A program made the position numbers and the translations under genes. From the NCBI RefSeq assembly GCF_004403305.1, contig NZ_SOHE01000088.1:36270-100269 (forward strand): DNA of 64,000 nt, written 5' to 3'. Of this stretch, positions 18,492 through 26,880 are shown in pieces (positions within the stretch are counted from its first letter, which is position 1; every line of letters starts with the position of its first letter). The notes beneath the pieces are model-generated. The model saw only the letters and a program-made list of their open reading frames with translations. It did no database searches and was not told the origin of the DNA. The DNA comes from Cryobacterium frigoriphilum. GTDB lineage: Bacteria > Actinomycetota > Actinomycetes > Actinomycetales > Microbacteriaceae.

Positions 18492-18528
18492 TCCCCGACT
18501 CCCTCATCACAATCCGACAGGACCCGTC

Positions 18529-19398
18529 GTGAAGATCGCCCTTGACCCCACCCCCTTCCATCACAGTCACACGCTGCTTGAATTTCCCCGGGTGGCCGCC
18601 GACCTGGGCTATGAGTGGCTGCAGCTCACGCCGCACGCCGACATGATTCCGTTTTTCAACCATCCGAAGGCCGATGACGACCTCGTCGCGGCTTTCAAGA
18701 AGGCGTGTGCGGATGCCGGGGTCGGCATCGCATCGGTGCTGCCGGTCCTCCGGTGGTCCGGCCCAGACGAAGACGCCCGTGAAGCGGCCGTGCGGTACTG
18801 GAAGCGGGCGATCCAGATCACGGTCGATCTCGGGGTGCAGACGATGAACACCGAGTTCAACGGTCGCCCCGAGCTGGCCGAGCAGTCGGAACGGGCGTTC
18901 TACCGCTCGATGGAGGAGCTGGTTCCGATCATCGAGCGGGAAGGGCTGACCGTGTTGATCGACCCGCATCCCGACGACTTCGTCGAAGACGGGCTCGCCG
19001 GCATCCGTGTCATTCGAGGCATTAATTCGAAGAACTTCGGCTTTGTCTACGTGGCCTCGCACACCTTTCACTACGGCAACCGGCCGCTGGAAATCATGCG
19101 GGCGGCGGGGGACATGCTGCGCCTGGTGCACGTCTCCGACACCATGGATCACAACGCCTCCCACGGTCTGCGGTACATCACGAACCCGCCCGGCAACGCG
19201 GTGCGTGTTCACCAGCACCTGAAAATGGGTGATGGCGACGTGAACTGGCCCGAATTCTTCGGCGGACTCAAGGAGATCGGCTTTCTCGACCGCTCCGACA
19301 CCGTCATGGTGTCGAGCGTGTTCGCCGAGAATGAAACCAACACCGCGACGGCTGTTTTTCAGCGTGAGGCCATGCTGAGCAGCATCAAACAGGCCTGA
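18529..19398 (+). CDS. iolH: IolH-like sugar phosphate isomerase/epimerase
   Basis: A 289-residue TIM-barrel starting at GTG 18529. Metal-ligand segments typical of the superfamily are seen: LIDPHPDDFVE, VYVASHTFHYGN, LRLVHVSDTMDH and a final ENETNTATAVF. It resembles the IolH proteins placed beside iolG in Corynebacterium inositol clusters; their exact reaction is not established, and an inosose isomerase or dehydratase role is possible. It is the last gene before a strong terminator. Confidence 0.75.
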   Translation: MKIALDPTPFHHSHTLLEFPRVAADLGYEWLQLTPHADMIPFFNHPKADDDLVAAFKKACADAGVGIASVLPVLRWSGPDEDAREAAVRYWKRAIQITVDLGVQTMNTEFNGRPELAEQSERAFYRSMEELVPIIEREGLTVLIDPHPDDFVEDGLAGIRVIRGINSKNFGFVYVASHTFHYGNRPLEIMRAAGDMLRLVHVSDTMDHNASHGLRYITNPPGNAVRVHQHLKMGDGDVNWPEFFGGLKEIGFLDRSDTVMVSSVFAENETNTATAVFQREAMLSSIKQA

Positions 19399-19430
19399 TG
19401 CGCGGCCCGCAGCGGGCCGGTGAACCACGA

Positions 19431-19458
19431 AATGCCCCGGAGAATGCTCCGGGGCATT
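19431..19458 (+). terminator. terminator of the iolC-iolH operon
   Basis: A 12-bp perfect stem AATGCCCCGGAG/CTCCGGGGCATT with loop aatg lies 32 bp after iolH. A smaller GC hairpin (19403-19419) precedes it. Confidence 0.88.
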
Positions 19459-19481
19459 CGTCATTAAAATTAAAGTAAATA

Positions 19482-19526
19482 TGTCCTGACAAAGTCTTGA
19501 CAGGGTGTGTGTTCCTTAACTACATT
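19482..19526 (+). promoter_or_regulatory. promoter of the inositol ABC transporter with two IolR-type operators
   Basis: Palindrome TGTCCTGACA (19482-19491) is followed one helical turn later by AGTCTTGACA (19493-19502), which contains a perfect -35 TTGACA (19497-19502). After an 18-bp spacer comes TACATT (19521-19526). Both operators would occlude the -35 region. Confidence 0.78.
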
Positions 19527-19589
19527 CAGACCAGCAAAGAAGCTGAGGTCGACGTTTCACAGCGATCGACGACGAAGGGACACAACGAA

Positions 19590-20642
19590 GTGACACTCAC
19601 ATCCTCCTCCAAGGGCCGCAAACTCGCGGCAATCACCATCGTGGGCGCGGTCGCTCTGACGCTCGCCGGCTGCACGGCCGGCAGCGCCACCGAAAACGCC
19701 TCATCCAGCACGGCCGGCCTCGAATCGGGCTTCGGCGCTCGGGCGGAAAACCGGGAAGCCTACTTCATCACCTACTACAACCCGGCATCCGATGCCTTCT
19801 GGGCTCAGATCCTCTCGGGCGCCGAGGATGCCGCCGAACTCGGCAATCTCACCCTGACCCACCAGACCGCCGACGCCGACCCGGCGACGATGGTCACGCT
19901 CGTGCAGACGGCCATCGCGACCGACCCGGCCGTGATCTTCATGCCCTTCAACGAGGGCGAAGCCTGGGTTGACGTCGCGTGCCAGGCCCATGATGCCGGC
20001 ATCACGGTGATCTCCTACAACGTTCCGGCCCCCGACACCGCGGGCGAGTGCGTCTCCGGCTTCGTCGGCCAGGACTTCTACGAGGTCGGTACCATCGTCG
20101 GGCAGGCGCTCCTGGACTCCGGCAAGGTCGAAGAGGGTGACAAGGTGCTCATCACGGCCGAGGAACCCGACCAGCCCTACGCCCTGCAGCGCGGCGGCGG
20201 AGCGTACGACGTGCTCTCCGAAGCCGGCATCGGCGTTCTGCCGCAGGAGCAGTGGCTGCGAGTGGGCGGCGACGACGCCGGTGCGCTCGATGCTCTGACC
20301 TCGTGGTTGGTGGCCAACCCCGACGTGAAGGCCGTCGTTCCCGTCGGTGGTACCCCGCACCGCAACCTGCCCGCCGCTCTCGAGGCCGCCGGACTCTCCG
20401 ACGTCGCCATCATCGGGTTCGACACCGCGCCCCAGATCGTTCAGGGCCTCAAGGATGGCGTCATCCTCGCCACCGCCGACCAGCAGGGCTACATCCAGGG
20501 CTTCCAGTCCACCATGCAGGGCGTGCTCGCGCTCGACTTCGGCTTCTCACCGGCCAACATCAACTCCGGTGGCCTCGGCCTGATCACCGAAGACACGGTC
20601 GAGAACATCGAAGCCGATGACCTCCAGGGCGTGCGCTGGTAG
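19590..20642 (+). CDS. sugar/inositol ABC transporter substrate-binding lipoprotein
   Basis: A 350-residue periplasmic-binding-protein-like lipoprotein. The start is GTG 19590 behind gaaggga, because an upstream ATG in frame lies within the promoter. A lipoprotein signal peptide ends in LTLAGC (lipobox Cys near residue 28). The body has the type I fold (PBP_like_2, CUT2 family): REAYFITYYNPASDAFWAQI, DPAVIFMPFNEGEAWV and GFDTAPQIVQGLKDG. Location between the iol operon and permease/ATPase genes under the shared operator points to inositol uptake. Confidence 0.85.
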   Translation: MTLTSSSKGRKLAAITIVGAVALTLAGCTAGSATENASSSTAGLESGFGARAENREAYFITYYNPASDAFWAQILSGAEDAAELGNLTLTHQTADADPATMVTLVQTAIATDPAVIFMPFNEGEAWVDVACQAHDAGITVISYNVPAPDTAGECVSGFVGQDFYEVGTIVGQALLDSGKVEEGDKVLITAEEPDQPYALQRGGGAYDVLSEAGIGVLPQEQWLRVGGDDAGALDALTSWLVANPDVKAVVPVGGTPHRNLPAALEAAGLSDVAIIGFDTAPQIVQGLKDGVILATADQQGYIQGFQSTMQGVLALDFGFSPANINSGGLGLITEDTVENIEADDLQGVRW

Positions 20643-20679
20643 CCGCCCTCCGGCAGTCCCCGCAGCTCCATTTGCCGCA

Positions 20680-20710
20680 GGGGCCGGTCGAACCAGGTTC
20701 GACCGGCCCC
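20680..20710 (+). promoter_or_regulatory. perfect 31-base palindrome between binding protein and permease
   Basis: Fifteen-base arms (20680-20694 and 20696-20710) pair perfectly around one base. As RNA it is a very stable hairpin 38 bases after the binding-protein stop. Such stems often protect the binding-protein mRNA or partly terminate, giving more binding protein than permease. Confidence 0.75.
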
Positions 20711-20772
20711 GCCCCAGCTCTCCTCCACCCCGATACTTCCCGGCACCGTGACGTGCTCAAAGGAAAGAAACC

Positions 20773-21882
20773 ATGTCAGACAAAACCCCCGGAAATTCAT
20801 CCCCCAGGAAACAGACCCCGATTCTCGAAGTCCCGTTGCCGACGGAAGCCGTCACCGTGCGACGCAAGACCGGAGGCGAACCCGACACCTACCTCGGCCG
20901 CCTGGCCTACAACCTCCAGTTCATCCGGGGCAGGGGCGCCCTCGAAATCAGCATCGTTCTCGTCGTTCTGCTGGCCGGCTACGTCATCGCCAGCCTCATC
21001 TCGCCCACCGGCTTCGCGTTCCTGAATCCGAACAACCTGTCGGGCGTCATCTCGCAGAGCGTGCCGGTGCTGGCCATTCTGGGCCTCGCCGCCGGCATCC
21101 TGATGATTGCCGGAGAGTTCGACCTCTCCCTCGGAGCGAACATCACCCTCAGCGCCATCATCTTCATCCAGACCTCAGAGGCCGCCGGACTGTGGCTCGG
21201 AATCGCCGCCGGCGTCGGCACGGGTGTCGTGGTTGCCCTGATCAACGGCCTGATCGTCGTCTACACCAAGATCCCGTCCTTTATCGCGACCCTGGGCATG
21301 AGCTTCTTCTGGATGGGCGCCGGCATCTTCATCAACGGCACCTCTCCCGCCGCACTGACCACCTCACGCGAAGGCACCATGGAGTTCCTGTTCGCGCACA
21401 ACTTCGGTTCCTTCCGCTCTCAGCTGGTCTGGTTGCTCATCATCGGCGTTGTCGCCTGGTTCTTCGTTCACCGTCACCGCCTCGGCAACCACATCTTCGC
21501 CGTCGGCGGAAACCCGGCTGCCGCCGAGGCCATCTCGATCAACACCAAGAAGGTGAAGCTCATGTCCTTCGCCATCTTCGGCGGGCTCGTCGGCTTCGCT
21601 TCCATCCTGATTGCCGTGCGCACCTCCTCGATTCAGCCCGGAGGTACGGCCACGGAGGACTTCACGCTCTTCGCCATCGCTGCGGCCGTGGTGGGTGGAA
21701 CCTCGCTCACCGGCGGACGCGGCAGCGTGATCGGCATCATCGTCGGAGCCGCCCTCATCGAGCTCATCCGCAACGGCCTGTTGCTGGCCAAGGCGCCCGG
21801 CTTCTACATCACCCTGTTCGTCGGTGTCACCATCGTCATCGCGGCAATCTTCAACAAGCTCATGGAAGGGAAAGCGCGATGA
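20773..21882 (+). CDS. sugar/inositol ABC transporter permease (CUT2/RbsC type)
   Basis: A 369-residue membrane protein with about ten helices. The start ATG has AAAGGAAAG upstream. It carries an unusually long hydrophilic N-terminal tail (about 55 residues) before the first helix. RbsC-family signatures include GILMIAGEFDLSLGANI and the coupling-loop region AIAAAVVGGTSLTGGRGSVIG. It forms the membrane channel of the inositol importer and overlaps the ATPase start by ATGA. Confidence 0.9.
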   Translation: MSDKTPGNSSPRKQTPILEVPLPTEAVTVRRKTGGEPDTYLGRLAYNLQFIRGRGALEISIVLVVLLAGYVIASLISPTGFAFLNPNNLSGVISQSVPVLAILGLAAGILMIAGEFDLSLGANITLSAIIFIQTSEAAGLWLGIAAGVGTGVVVALINGLIVVYTKIPSFIATLGMSFFWMGAGIFINGTSPAALTTSREGTMEFLFAHNFGSFRSQLVWLLIIGVVAWFFVHRHRLGNHIFAVGGNPAAAEAISINTKKVKLMSFAIFGGLVGFASILIAVRTSSIQPGGTATEDFTLFAIAAAVVGGTSLTGGRGSVIGIIVGAALIELIRNGLLLAKAPGFYITLFVGVTIVIAAIFNKLMEGKAR

Positions 21883-22649
21883 GTAACGCACTTCTTCGCA
21901 TCGAGGGTGTCTCCAAGAAGTACGGCCCCAACACCGTGCTGAAAGACGTCTCGTTTGAAATCGGTCAGGGCGAGGTCGTCGGACTTCTCGGCGACAACGG
22001 CGCGGGAAAGTCCACGCTGGTCAAGATTATGTCGGGCGTGGTCGATTCGACCGCCGGGGACTTCTTCTGGGACGGTCAGAAGATCGACAAGATGAACCGC
22101 GAGGTCACCGAGCGGCTGGGCGTGGAAACCATCTTCCAGGACTCCGCACTGGTGCCCCAGATGACGATCACCCGCAACATCTTCATGGGCCGCGAGGTCA
22201 CGAACCGGCTGGGTTTCATGAAGATGAAAGAAATGGATGCCGTCGCCGCCGAGGTGCTCGACAGCGTCGTCACCATCGAGGGCATCAAGAGCCCCAAGCA
22301 GCTCGTGAGCTCGCTCTCTGGCGGTCAGGCCCAGGCGGTCGCCATCGCCCGGGCCGTGCACTTCAAGCGCAGTCTGCTCATTCTCGACGAGCCGACCTCG
22401 GCCCTCGCCGTGCGGGCCACCGAGGCGCTGCTGGGCTACCTCACGCAGTTGAAGGGCGAGGGCGTCAGCTCGGTTCTCGTCACCCACAACCTGCACCACG
22501 CGTATCAGGTCTGTGATCGTCACATCGTGATGAACCACGGCAAGAAGATCATGGACTCCCGCCGCGAAGACACGAGCGTCGAGGAGCTCACCGCCGCGGT
22601 CGTCGAGGGAGCCGTCGGCCTGCAACGGTTCCGAGAAGGCAAGTTCTAA
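21879..22649 (+). CDS. sugar/inositol ABC transporter ATP-binding protein, single ABC domain
   Basis: A 256-residue ATPase with Walker A GDNGAGKST, signature LSGGQAQAVAIARA, Walker B LLILDEPTSAL and H-loop VTHN. The start ATG overlaps the permease stop; the long upstream frame is a shadow. Ribose-type importers usually use a fused two-domain ATPase of about 500 residues. This one has a single domain and presumably works as a homodimer, as in fructose FrcA-type systems. Last gene before a terminator. Confidence 0.9.
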   Translation: MSNALLRIEGVSKKYGPNTVLKDVSFEIGQGEVVGLLGDNGAGKSTLVKIMSGVVDSTAGDFFWDGQKIDKMNREVTERLGVETIFQDSALVPQMTITRNIFMGREVTNRLGFMKMKEMDAVAAEVLDSVVTIEGIKSPKQLVSSLSGGQAQAVAIARAVHFKRSLLILDEPTSALAVRATEALLGYLTQLKGEGVSSVLVTHNLHHAYQVCDRHIVMNHGKKIMDSRREDTSVEELTAAVVEGAVGLQRFREGKF

Positions 22650-22662
22650 GCAGCTGGTCACA

Positions 22663-22697
22663 AGGGGCGACTCGGGTCTTTGACCCGGGTCGCCCCT
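22663..22697 (+). terminator. terminator of the ABC transporter operon
   Basis: A 16-bp stem (22663-22678 with 22682-22697) with one G-T wobble and loop ttt, followed by a short T-rich stretch. Confidence 0.88.
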
Positions 22698-22754
22698 GTT
22701 GGTCTGTCAGCCTGCTCGGCGTGAGTGGCTCGCGACACGGAAATAGTTTGATAG

Positions 22755-22783
22755 TTTGTCTTTACACAAGTTTGTCCTAACAT
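22755..22783 (+). promoter_or_regulatory. iolT promoter region with two IolR-type operators
   Basis: TGTCTTTACA (22757-22766) and TGTCCTAACA (22773-22782) are 16 bp apart. TTTGTC (22755-22760) and TAACAT (22778-22783), 17 bp apart, could be the -35 and -10, both lying inside operators. The promoter assignment is less certain than the operator match. Confidence 0.65.
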
Positions 22784-22864
22784 TTCCCGTTTCTGTGATC
22801 TGATCCCGTTCGGTGGTCAGATCACCGAGAGCACAGTGTCGTGTGCGAAATCTGAAAGGCCCCC

Positions 22865-24310
22865 GTGTCCAACGGTTCACCCATTACGAGTACGGTCAAC
22901 ATCACCCTTCCCCCCTTGGGGAACGGTGCCTACAACAAGCGAATAGGCCTCGTCGCCGTGGTGGCGACATTCGGCGGTCTGCTGTTCGGCTATGACACCG
23001 GCGTCTTGAACGGCGCGCTGTCCCTCATGATCGCTCCGGGGGCACTCGCCCCCGACGGCCTGAACGCCGTGCAGGAAGGGCTCATTACCTTCACCCTGCT
23101 GATCGGTGCAGCCGTCGGAGCGTTCCTGGGCGGGCGGCTGTCGGACTCGATGGGTCGCCGCAAGAACATCATCCTGCTCGCCGTGCTCTTCTTCGTCGGC
23201 GCCGGCGGCTGCGTCATCGCCCCGGACTATGCTACCCTGCTGGCCTTCCGTTTTCTTCTGGGGCTCGCCGTCGGCGGGGCATCCGTCACGGTGCCGGTCT
23301 ACCTGGCCGAGGTCGCACCGTTCGAAAAGCGCGGCGGCCTGGTCTCCCGCAACGAACTCATGATCGTGACCGGACAGTTTCTCGCCTTCCTGATCAACGC
23401 GATCATCGCCAACGTGTTCGGCGAAGACGAGAACGCCTGGCGCTACATGCTCGCCGTTGCCGTGGTGCCGGCCGTCTTTCTCTTCTTCGGCATGCTGCGG
23501 ATGCCCGAAAGCCCGCGCTGGCTCATCGCTCAGGGGCGCGACCATGAGGCGCTCGCCGTGTTGCGCACCATCCGCTCGGTCGAACGTGCGGAGGCCGAAA
23601 TGGACGAGGTGCGTGCCCTCGCCACCATCGGCCAGCAGGAAAAGGCGGGCACGTACGCGGAGATCTTCCGCACACCGTGGATTCGTCACCTGCTCTTCGT
23701 CGGCATCGGACTGGCCGCCTACCAGCAGCTGACCGGCATCAACTCCATGATGTATTACGGCACCCAGGTGCTCGAAGAGGCCGGTTTCGGGGAGACCGCG
23801 ATCACGTTCAACGTCTTCAACGGCGTCATGGCCGTCGGCGCGATGAGCCTGGCCCTGACCTTCATCAACAAGATCAATCGCCGAACGCTGCTCATCGTCG
23901 GTTTCGTCGGCACCACCGTCGGTCACCTGTTCGTGGGTTCGGTCGGCCTGTGGCTGCCTGAAGACAACCCGGCACGCCCGTGGCTGCTGCTGACGGGCAT
24001 CCTGCTCTTCATCGGCATCGTTCAGGCGACGATCGGGCCGGTCGTCTGGCTGATGATCGCCGAGATCTTCCCGCTCAAGATGCGCGGTCGCATGATCGGG
24101 CTGACGGTACTGGTGCTGTGGCTCACCAACGCGCTGATTTCGCTCGCATTCCCGTCGCTCATCGCCGCGATGGGCTTCGGAACCTTCCTGCTGTTCGCGG
24201 CCGTCTGTGCCCTGGGCGTTCTGTTCATGATCACGGCGGCGCCCGAGACCCGTGGCCGCACCCTCGAAGACCTCGAGGAGCAGTTCCGCCGCAAGTACTC
24301 GCGCGTATAG
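22865..24310 (+). CDS. iolT: MFS sugar porter, probable myo-inositol transporter
   Basis: A 481-residue major facilitator with twelve helices, GTG start behind gaaagg. Sugar-porter signatures are intact: GGLLFGYDTGVLNGAL in helix 1, GRLSDSMGRRK between helices 2 and 3, PESPRWLI after helix 6 and QQLTGINSMMYYG in helix 7. IolT-type proton symporters carry inositol in other bacteria. Its own promoter with IolR-type operators, directly beside the repressor gene, supports inositol over glucose or xylose as substrate. Confidence 0.85.
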   Translation: MSNGSPITSTVNITLPPLGNGAYNKRIGLVAVVATFGGLLFGYDTGVLNGALSLMIAPGALAPDGLNAVQEGLITFTLLIGAAVGAFLGGRLSDSMGRRKNIILLAVLFFVGAGGCVIAPDYATLLAFRFLLGLAVGGASVTVPVYLAEVAPFEKRGGLVSRNELMIVTGQFLAFLINAIIANVFGEDENAWRYMLAVAVVPAVFLFFGMLRMPESPRWLIAQGRDHEALAVLRTIRSVERAEAEMDEVRALATIGQQEKAGTYAEIFRTPWIRHLLFVGIGLAAYQQLTGINSMMYYGTQVLEEAGFGETAITFNVFNGVMAVGAMSLALTFINKINRRTLLIVGFVGTTVGHLFVGSVGLWLPEDNPARPWLLLTGILLFIGIVQATIGPVVWLMIAEIFPLKMRGRMIGLTVLVLWLTNALISLAFPSLIAAMGFGTFLLFAAVCALGVLFMITAAPETRGRTLEDLEEQFRRKYSRV

Positions 24311-24325
24311 CCGACCGAGACGCAC

Positions 24326-24378
24326 CGGGTACGACACAGCCGCCGGGCCCGATGTGCCCGGCGGCTGTGTCGTACCCG
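24326..24378. terminator. bidirectional terminator between iolT and the GntR gene
   Basis: A perfect 23-bp stem (24326-24348 with 24356-24378) and 7-base loop in a convergent gap, four bases before the end of the minus-strand gene. Confidence 0.9.
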
Positions 24379-24382
24379 GGCG

Positions 24383-25150
24383 CTACTTCTCGACGAGGGT
24401 GACTTCGAAGGAGTAGAGGTCGGGCCGGTAGCAGTGGTGGCCGAACTCCACGGCCCGGCCCGAGTTGTCGAACGCGGTGCGGTCCATCGTGAGCAGGGCG
24501 GAGTTCTTATCGATGTCGAGAAGCGCTGACTCCTCGGCCGTCGACTTGCGGGCGCCGATGCGCTGGCGGGCCACGCGCATCGTCACCCCGCGGGACCGCA
24601 GCACCTGGTAGAGACCGTGCTGCACGAGGTCGTCGGGCTCGATGCCGATGAATTCCTCGGGCAGCCAGTTCTCCATCACGGCCACCGGCACGTCGTCGGC
24701 GAGGCGCACCCGGCGCAGGTGCAGGGTGGGGCTGCCCTCGGCCACGGCGAGTTTTTCGCCGATCGACGCATCGGCGGCGACCGTCTCGAGCACGAGCAGG
24801 GTCGTGGAGGGCACCTTCTGGGTGTTGGTGAGGTCGTCGTAGAGACTCGTCAGCTCGACCTTGCGGGTGACCTGGCCGTGCACGACCTGGGTGCCGATGC
24901 CGCGTCGGCGCACCAGCAGTCCCTTGTCGACGATTTCCTGAATGGCGCGGCGCACGGTCGGGCGGCTGAGGCCCAGGCGCTCGCCCAGGGCCACCTCGTT
25001 TTCCAGGCGGCTGCCGGCGGGCAGTTCGCCGCTCAGAATCGCCTTCTCGATGCGCTGGGAAACCTGAAAGTACAGTGGGATCGGGCCGGACCGTTCGAGA
25101 TCCATGAACAGGCCATTAGGCAGAATCGTCTCCTGCTTGTCCATCGCCAT
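24383..25150 (-). CDS. iolR: GntR family regulator (HutC subfamily), probable inositol repressor
   Basis: A 255-residue protein: winged helix-turn-helix (ENEVALGERLGLSRPTVRRA, about residues 50-70, wing RRRGIGTQV) followed by a UTRA ligand-binding domain ending LYSFEVTLVEK. An ATG at 25150 follows AAGGGAAGGG. It ends the inositol cluster, and its own upstream region has a variant of the palindrome found at the three iol promoters, so autoregulation and control of the whole regulon are likely; an inositol-pathway intermediate would be the inducer. The name iolR rests on context. Confidence 0.8.
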   Translation of the reverse strand: MAMDKQETILPNGLFMDLERSGPIPLYFQVSQRIEKAILSGELPAGSRLENEVALGERLGLSRPTVRRAIQEIVDKGLLVRRRGIGTQVVHGQVTRKVELTSLYDDLTNTQKVPSTTLLVLETVAADASIGEKLAVAEGSPTLHLRRVRLADDVPVAVMENWLPEEFIGIEPDDLVQHGLYQVLRSRGVTMRVARQRIGARKSTAEESALLDIDKNSALLTMDRTAFDNSGRAVEFGHHCYRPDLYSFEVTLVEK

Positions 25151-25191
25151 CTCGCACGCCCTTCCCTTACACCGGCCACTCTATGGCAAGT

Positions 25192-25201
25192 TGTTATGAC
25201 A
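25192..25201 (-). promoter_or_regulatory. operator upstream of the GntR gene
   Basis: TGTTATGACA differs from the TGTCNNGACA consensus at one position and lies 42 bp before the start. Downstream on the minus strand TAGAGT could be the -10. Confidence 0.55.
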
Positions 25202-25236
25202 TTATCATCTCAACTTGGTCACGGCCAGGAAAGGCC

Positions 25237-25287
25237 GGCCGAGTATTCGGCCGCAGTATTCGGCCGCAGTATTCGGCCGGAGTATTC
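25237..25287. repeat. 12-13-bp tandem repeat before the DUF2071 gene
   Basis: Four units of the type ggccgcagtattc. They lie between the divergent gntR promoter and the DUF2071 start. Confidence 0.88.
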
Positions 25288-25326
25288 TGGGCATACTCAC
25301 CACGCTCCACCCGATTCCGGAGAAAT

Positions 25327-26091
25327 ATGACGGATGCCGCTGCCCGGCCCATTAGCGCCATCGCGCCCGCCCTGGCGGGCCGGGCCTCGGCCAGCCAGCG
25401 CTGGTCTAATCTGGTCTTTATCCATTGGCGCGTCGACGCGGCAGACGTCGCGCCACTGCTGCCGGCGGGGCTGCGTCCCGACGTCTTCGACGGCTCGAGC
25501 TGGGTCGGCCTGATTCCGTTCGTGCTTGACCGGGCGACGGTCTTCGGCAGCCCGCCGGTTCCGTACTTCGGCAATTTCGTCGAGGTCAACGTGCGCCTCT
25601 ATGCCGTCGACGCCCAGGGGCGCCGCGGCGTCGTCTTTGTTTCGCTCGAGGCGAGCCGACTCGCCGCGGTGCTGGCGGCCCGCGCGCTGTTTCGTCTGCC
25701 CTATATGTGGTCGCGCACGCGCCTCGCCTACCCGCAACAGCCGAGCTCACCCGAGCTGTATGCGCCGCTCCTGAGTTATACCTCGGTGCGCCACGGTGCC
25801 GCGGCGGCACACACCACGATCATGGTGAGGTCCAGCACGGTCCCCGTCGTCGGGGACCCGCTCGCCGATTTTCTGACGGCCCGCTGGGCGTTGTTCACGA
25901 GCATCCGCGGACGTCTGGTGCATCTGCGTAACCACCACGAGCCGTGGCAGCTGTTCACCGCCGAGCTGGTGCACCTCGATGACACCCTGCTGGCGGTCGC
26001 GGGGTTTGACGGGCTGGTGGACCGGCAGCCGGATTCGGTGCTGTACTCACCCGGGGTCACGACCTGGTTCGGCACCTCCGGCGGCGCCTGA
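25327..26091 (+). CDS. DUF2071 (YqjF-like) protein
   Basis: A 254-residue protein of the DUF2071/YqjF family, function unknown. Family hallmarks are seen: FIHWRVDAADVAPLLPAGLR, GSSWVGLIPFVLDRA, PYFGNFVEVNVRLYAVD and a C-terminal VLYSPGVTTWFG. The ATG at 25327 follows ggag; an in-frame upstream extension would run through the tandem repeat and operator region and is rejected. Single gene divergent from the inositol repressor. Confidence 0.85.
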   Translation: MTDAAARPISAIAPALAGRASASQRWSNLVFIHWRVDAADVAPLLPAGLRPDVFDGSSWVGLIPFVLDRATVFGSPPVPYFGNFVEVNVRLYAVDAQGRRGVVFVSLEASRLAAVLAARALFRLPYMWSRTRLAYPQQPSSPELYAPLLSYTSVRHGAAAAHTTIMVRSSTVPVVGDPLADFLTARWALFTSIRGRLVHLRNHHEPWQLFTAELVHLDDTLLAVAGFDGLVDRQPDSVLYSPGVTTWFGTSGGA

Positions 26092-26175
26092 CGGAACAGG
26101 AAAAGCCCAGCGTTCATTCAGAATGGGCTGGGATCGTTAATGGACTGATTTCCCACCACGAGCACACAGGAGAAC

Positions 26176-26799
26176 ATGATGGGCTTTCTCGATTTCATTC
26201 TCGGCCGCAAAGAACAGTCACCCGACACCCCCTCTCGCCGCGAGTCGGCGCAGCGGGCGCCCCAGCGCAGCGAGGACGAGATCGCCGTTGAGCGCTACCA
26301 GTACCTGCTGCGCACGGCCCCACCCGAAACCATCGAGCAGGTGCACACCGAGGCCTTCAGCAAACTCACGGACGAGCAGCGCGACCTGCTCTTTCGTCAG
26401 CTGACCGAGACCGTCGAGCCGAGTGAGCGCCCGGCAGACGCGCAGCCCGCCTCCCTCGCGAAGGCGGCCACCCGGGCAGAGTTGCGAGAGCCCGGCACGC
26501 TGACTCGGTCCTTTGGCGGCGACCAAGGCGGCCAGGGCGGCCAGCGCGGAATGGGCATGGCCGGCATGATCGGCGGCTCCATGCTCGGTACCATTGCCGG
26601 GTTCGTGATCGGCTCGGCGCTCGTGAGCGCCTTTCTGCCGATGGACGCCGGTCAAACGGATGCCGCCGCCGAGGGTGACGCCGGCAGCGACGCCGGTTCT
26701 GACACCGGTGGTGACGCGGGCGGTGACGCGGGTGGTGACTTCGGAGGAGGCGGCGGCGATTTCGGTGGCGGCGATTTCGGCGGAGGCTTCGACTTCTAG
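26176..26799 (+). CDS. small membrane protein with glycine/aspartate-rich tail
   Basis: A 207-residue protein, no characterised family recognised. Residues about 30-75 form a conserved-looking helical domain (AVERYQYLLRTAPPETIEQV). A Gly-rich segment and one transmembrane helix follow (about 125-155, MIGGSMLGTIAGFVIGSALV). The tail is almost only Gly, Asp, Ala and Phe, partly repeated (GGDAGGDAGGDFGGG). Similar proteins in this family are sometimes mislabelled cation-transporting ATPases; nothing here is an ATPase. Start at ATG 26176 or 26179. Confidence 0.75.
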   Translation: MMGFLDFILGRKEQSPDTPSRRESAQRAPQRSEDEIAVERYQYLLRTAPPETIEQVHTEAFSKLTDEQRDLLFRQLTETVEPSERPADAQPASLAKAATRAELREPGTLTRSFGGDQGGQGGQRGMGMAGMIGGSMLGTIAGFVIGSALVSAFLPMDAGQTDAAAEGDAGSDAGSDTGGDAGGDAGGDFGGGGGDFGGGDFGGGFDF

Positions 26800-26813
26800 C
26801 CCCGCGCCTTCTC

Positions 26814-26872
26814 GCGAAAGCGGGTGAATCGTCGGTTTGAGAAGGTCCTGCCGACGATTCACCCGCTTTCGC
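26814..26872. terminator. bidirectional terminator between the Gly-rich protein and ltrA
   Basis: A perfect 22-bp stem (26814-26835 with 26851-26872) and 15-base loop in a convergent gap. Confidence 0.88.
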
Positions 26873-26880
26873 GGCTCCTG

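Noticed and set aside
19497..19589. Upstream ATG as start of the binding lipoprotein
   Set aside because: It would lie within the -35 box and operators, and would put 31 residues before the signal peptide.
22877..24337. 486-codon minus-strand frame over iolT
   Set aside because: Antisense shadow; charged low-complexity product, no ribosome site.
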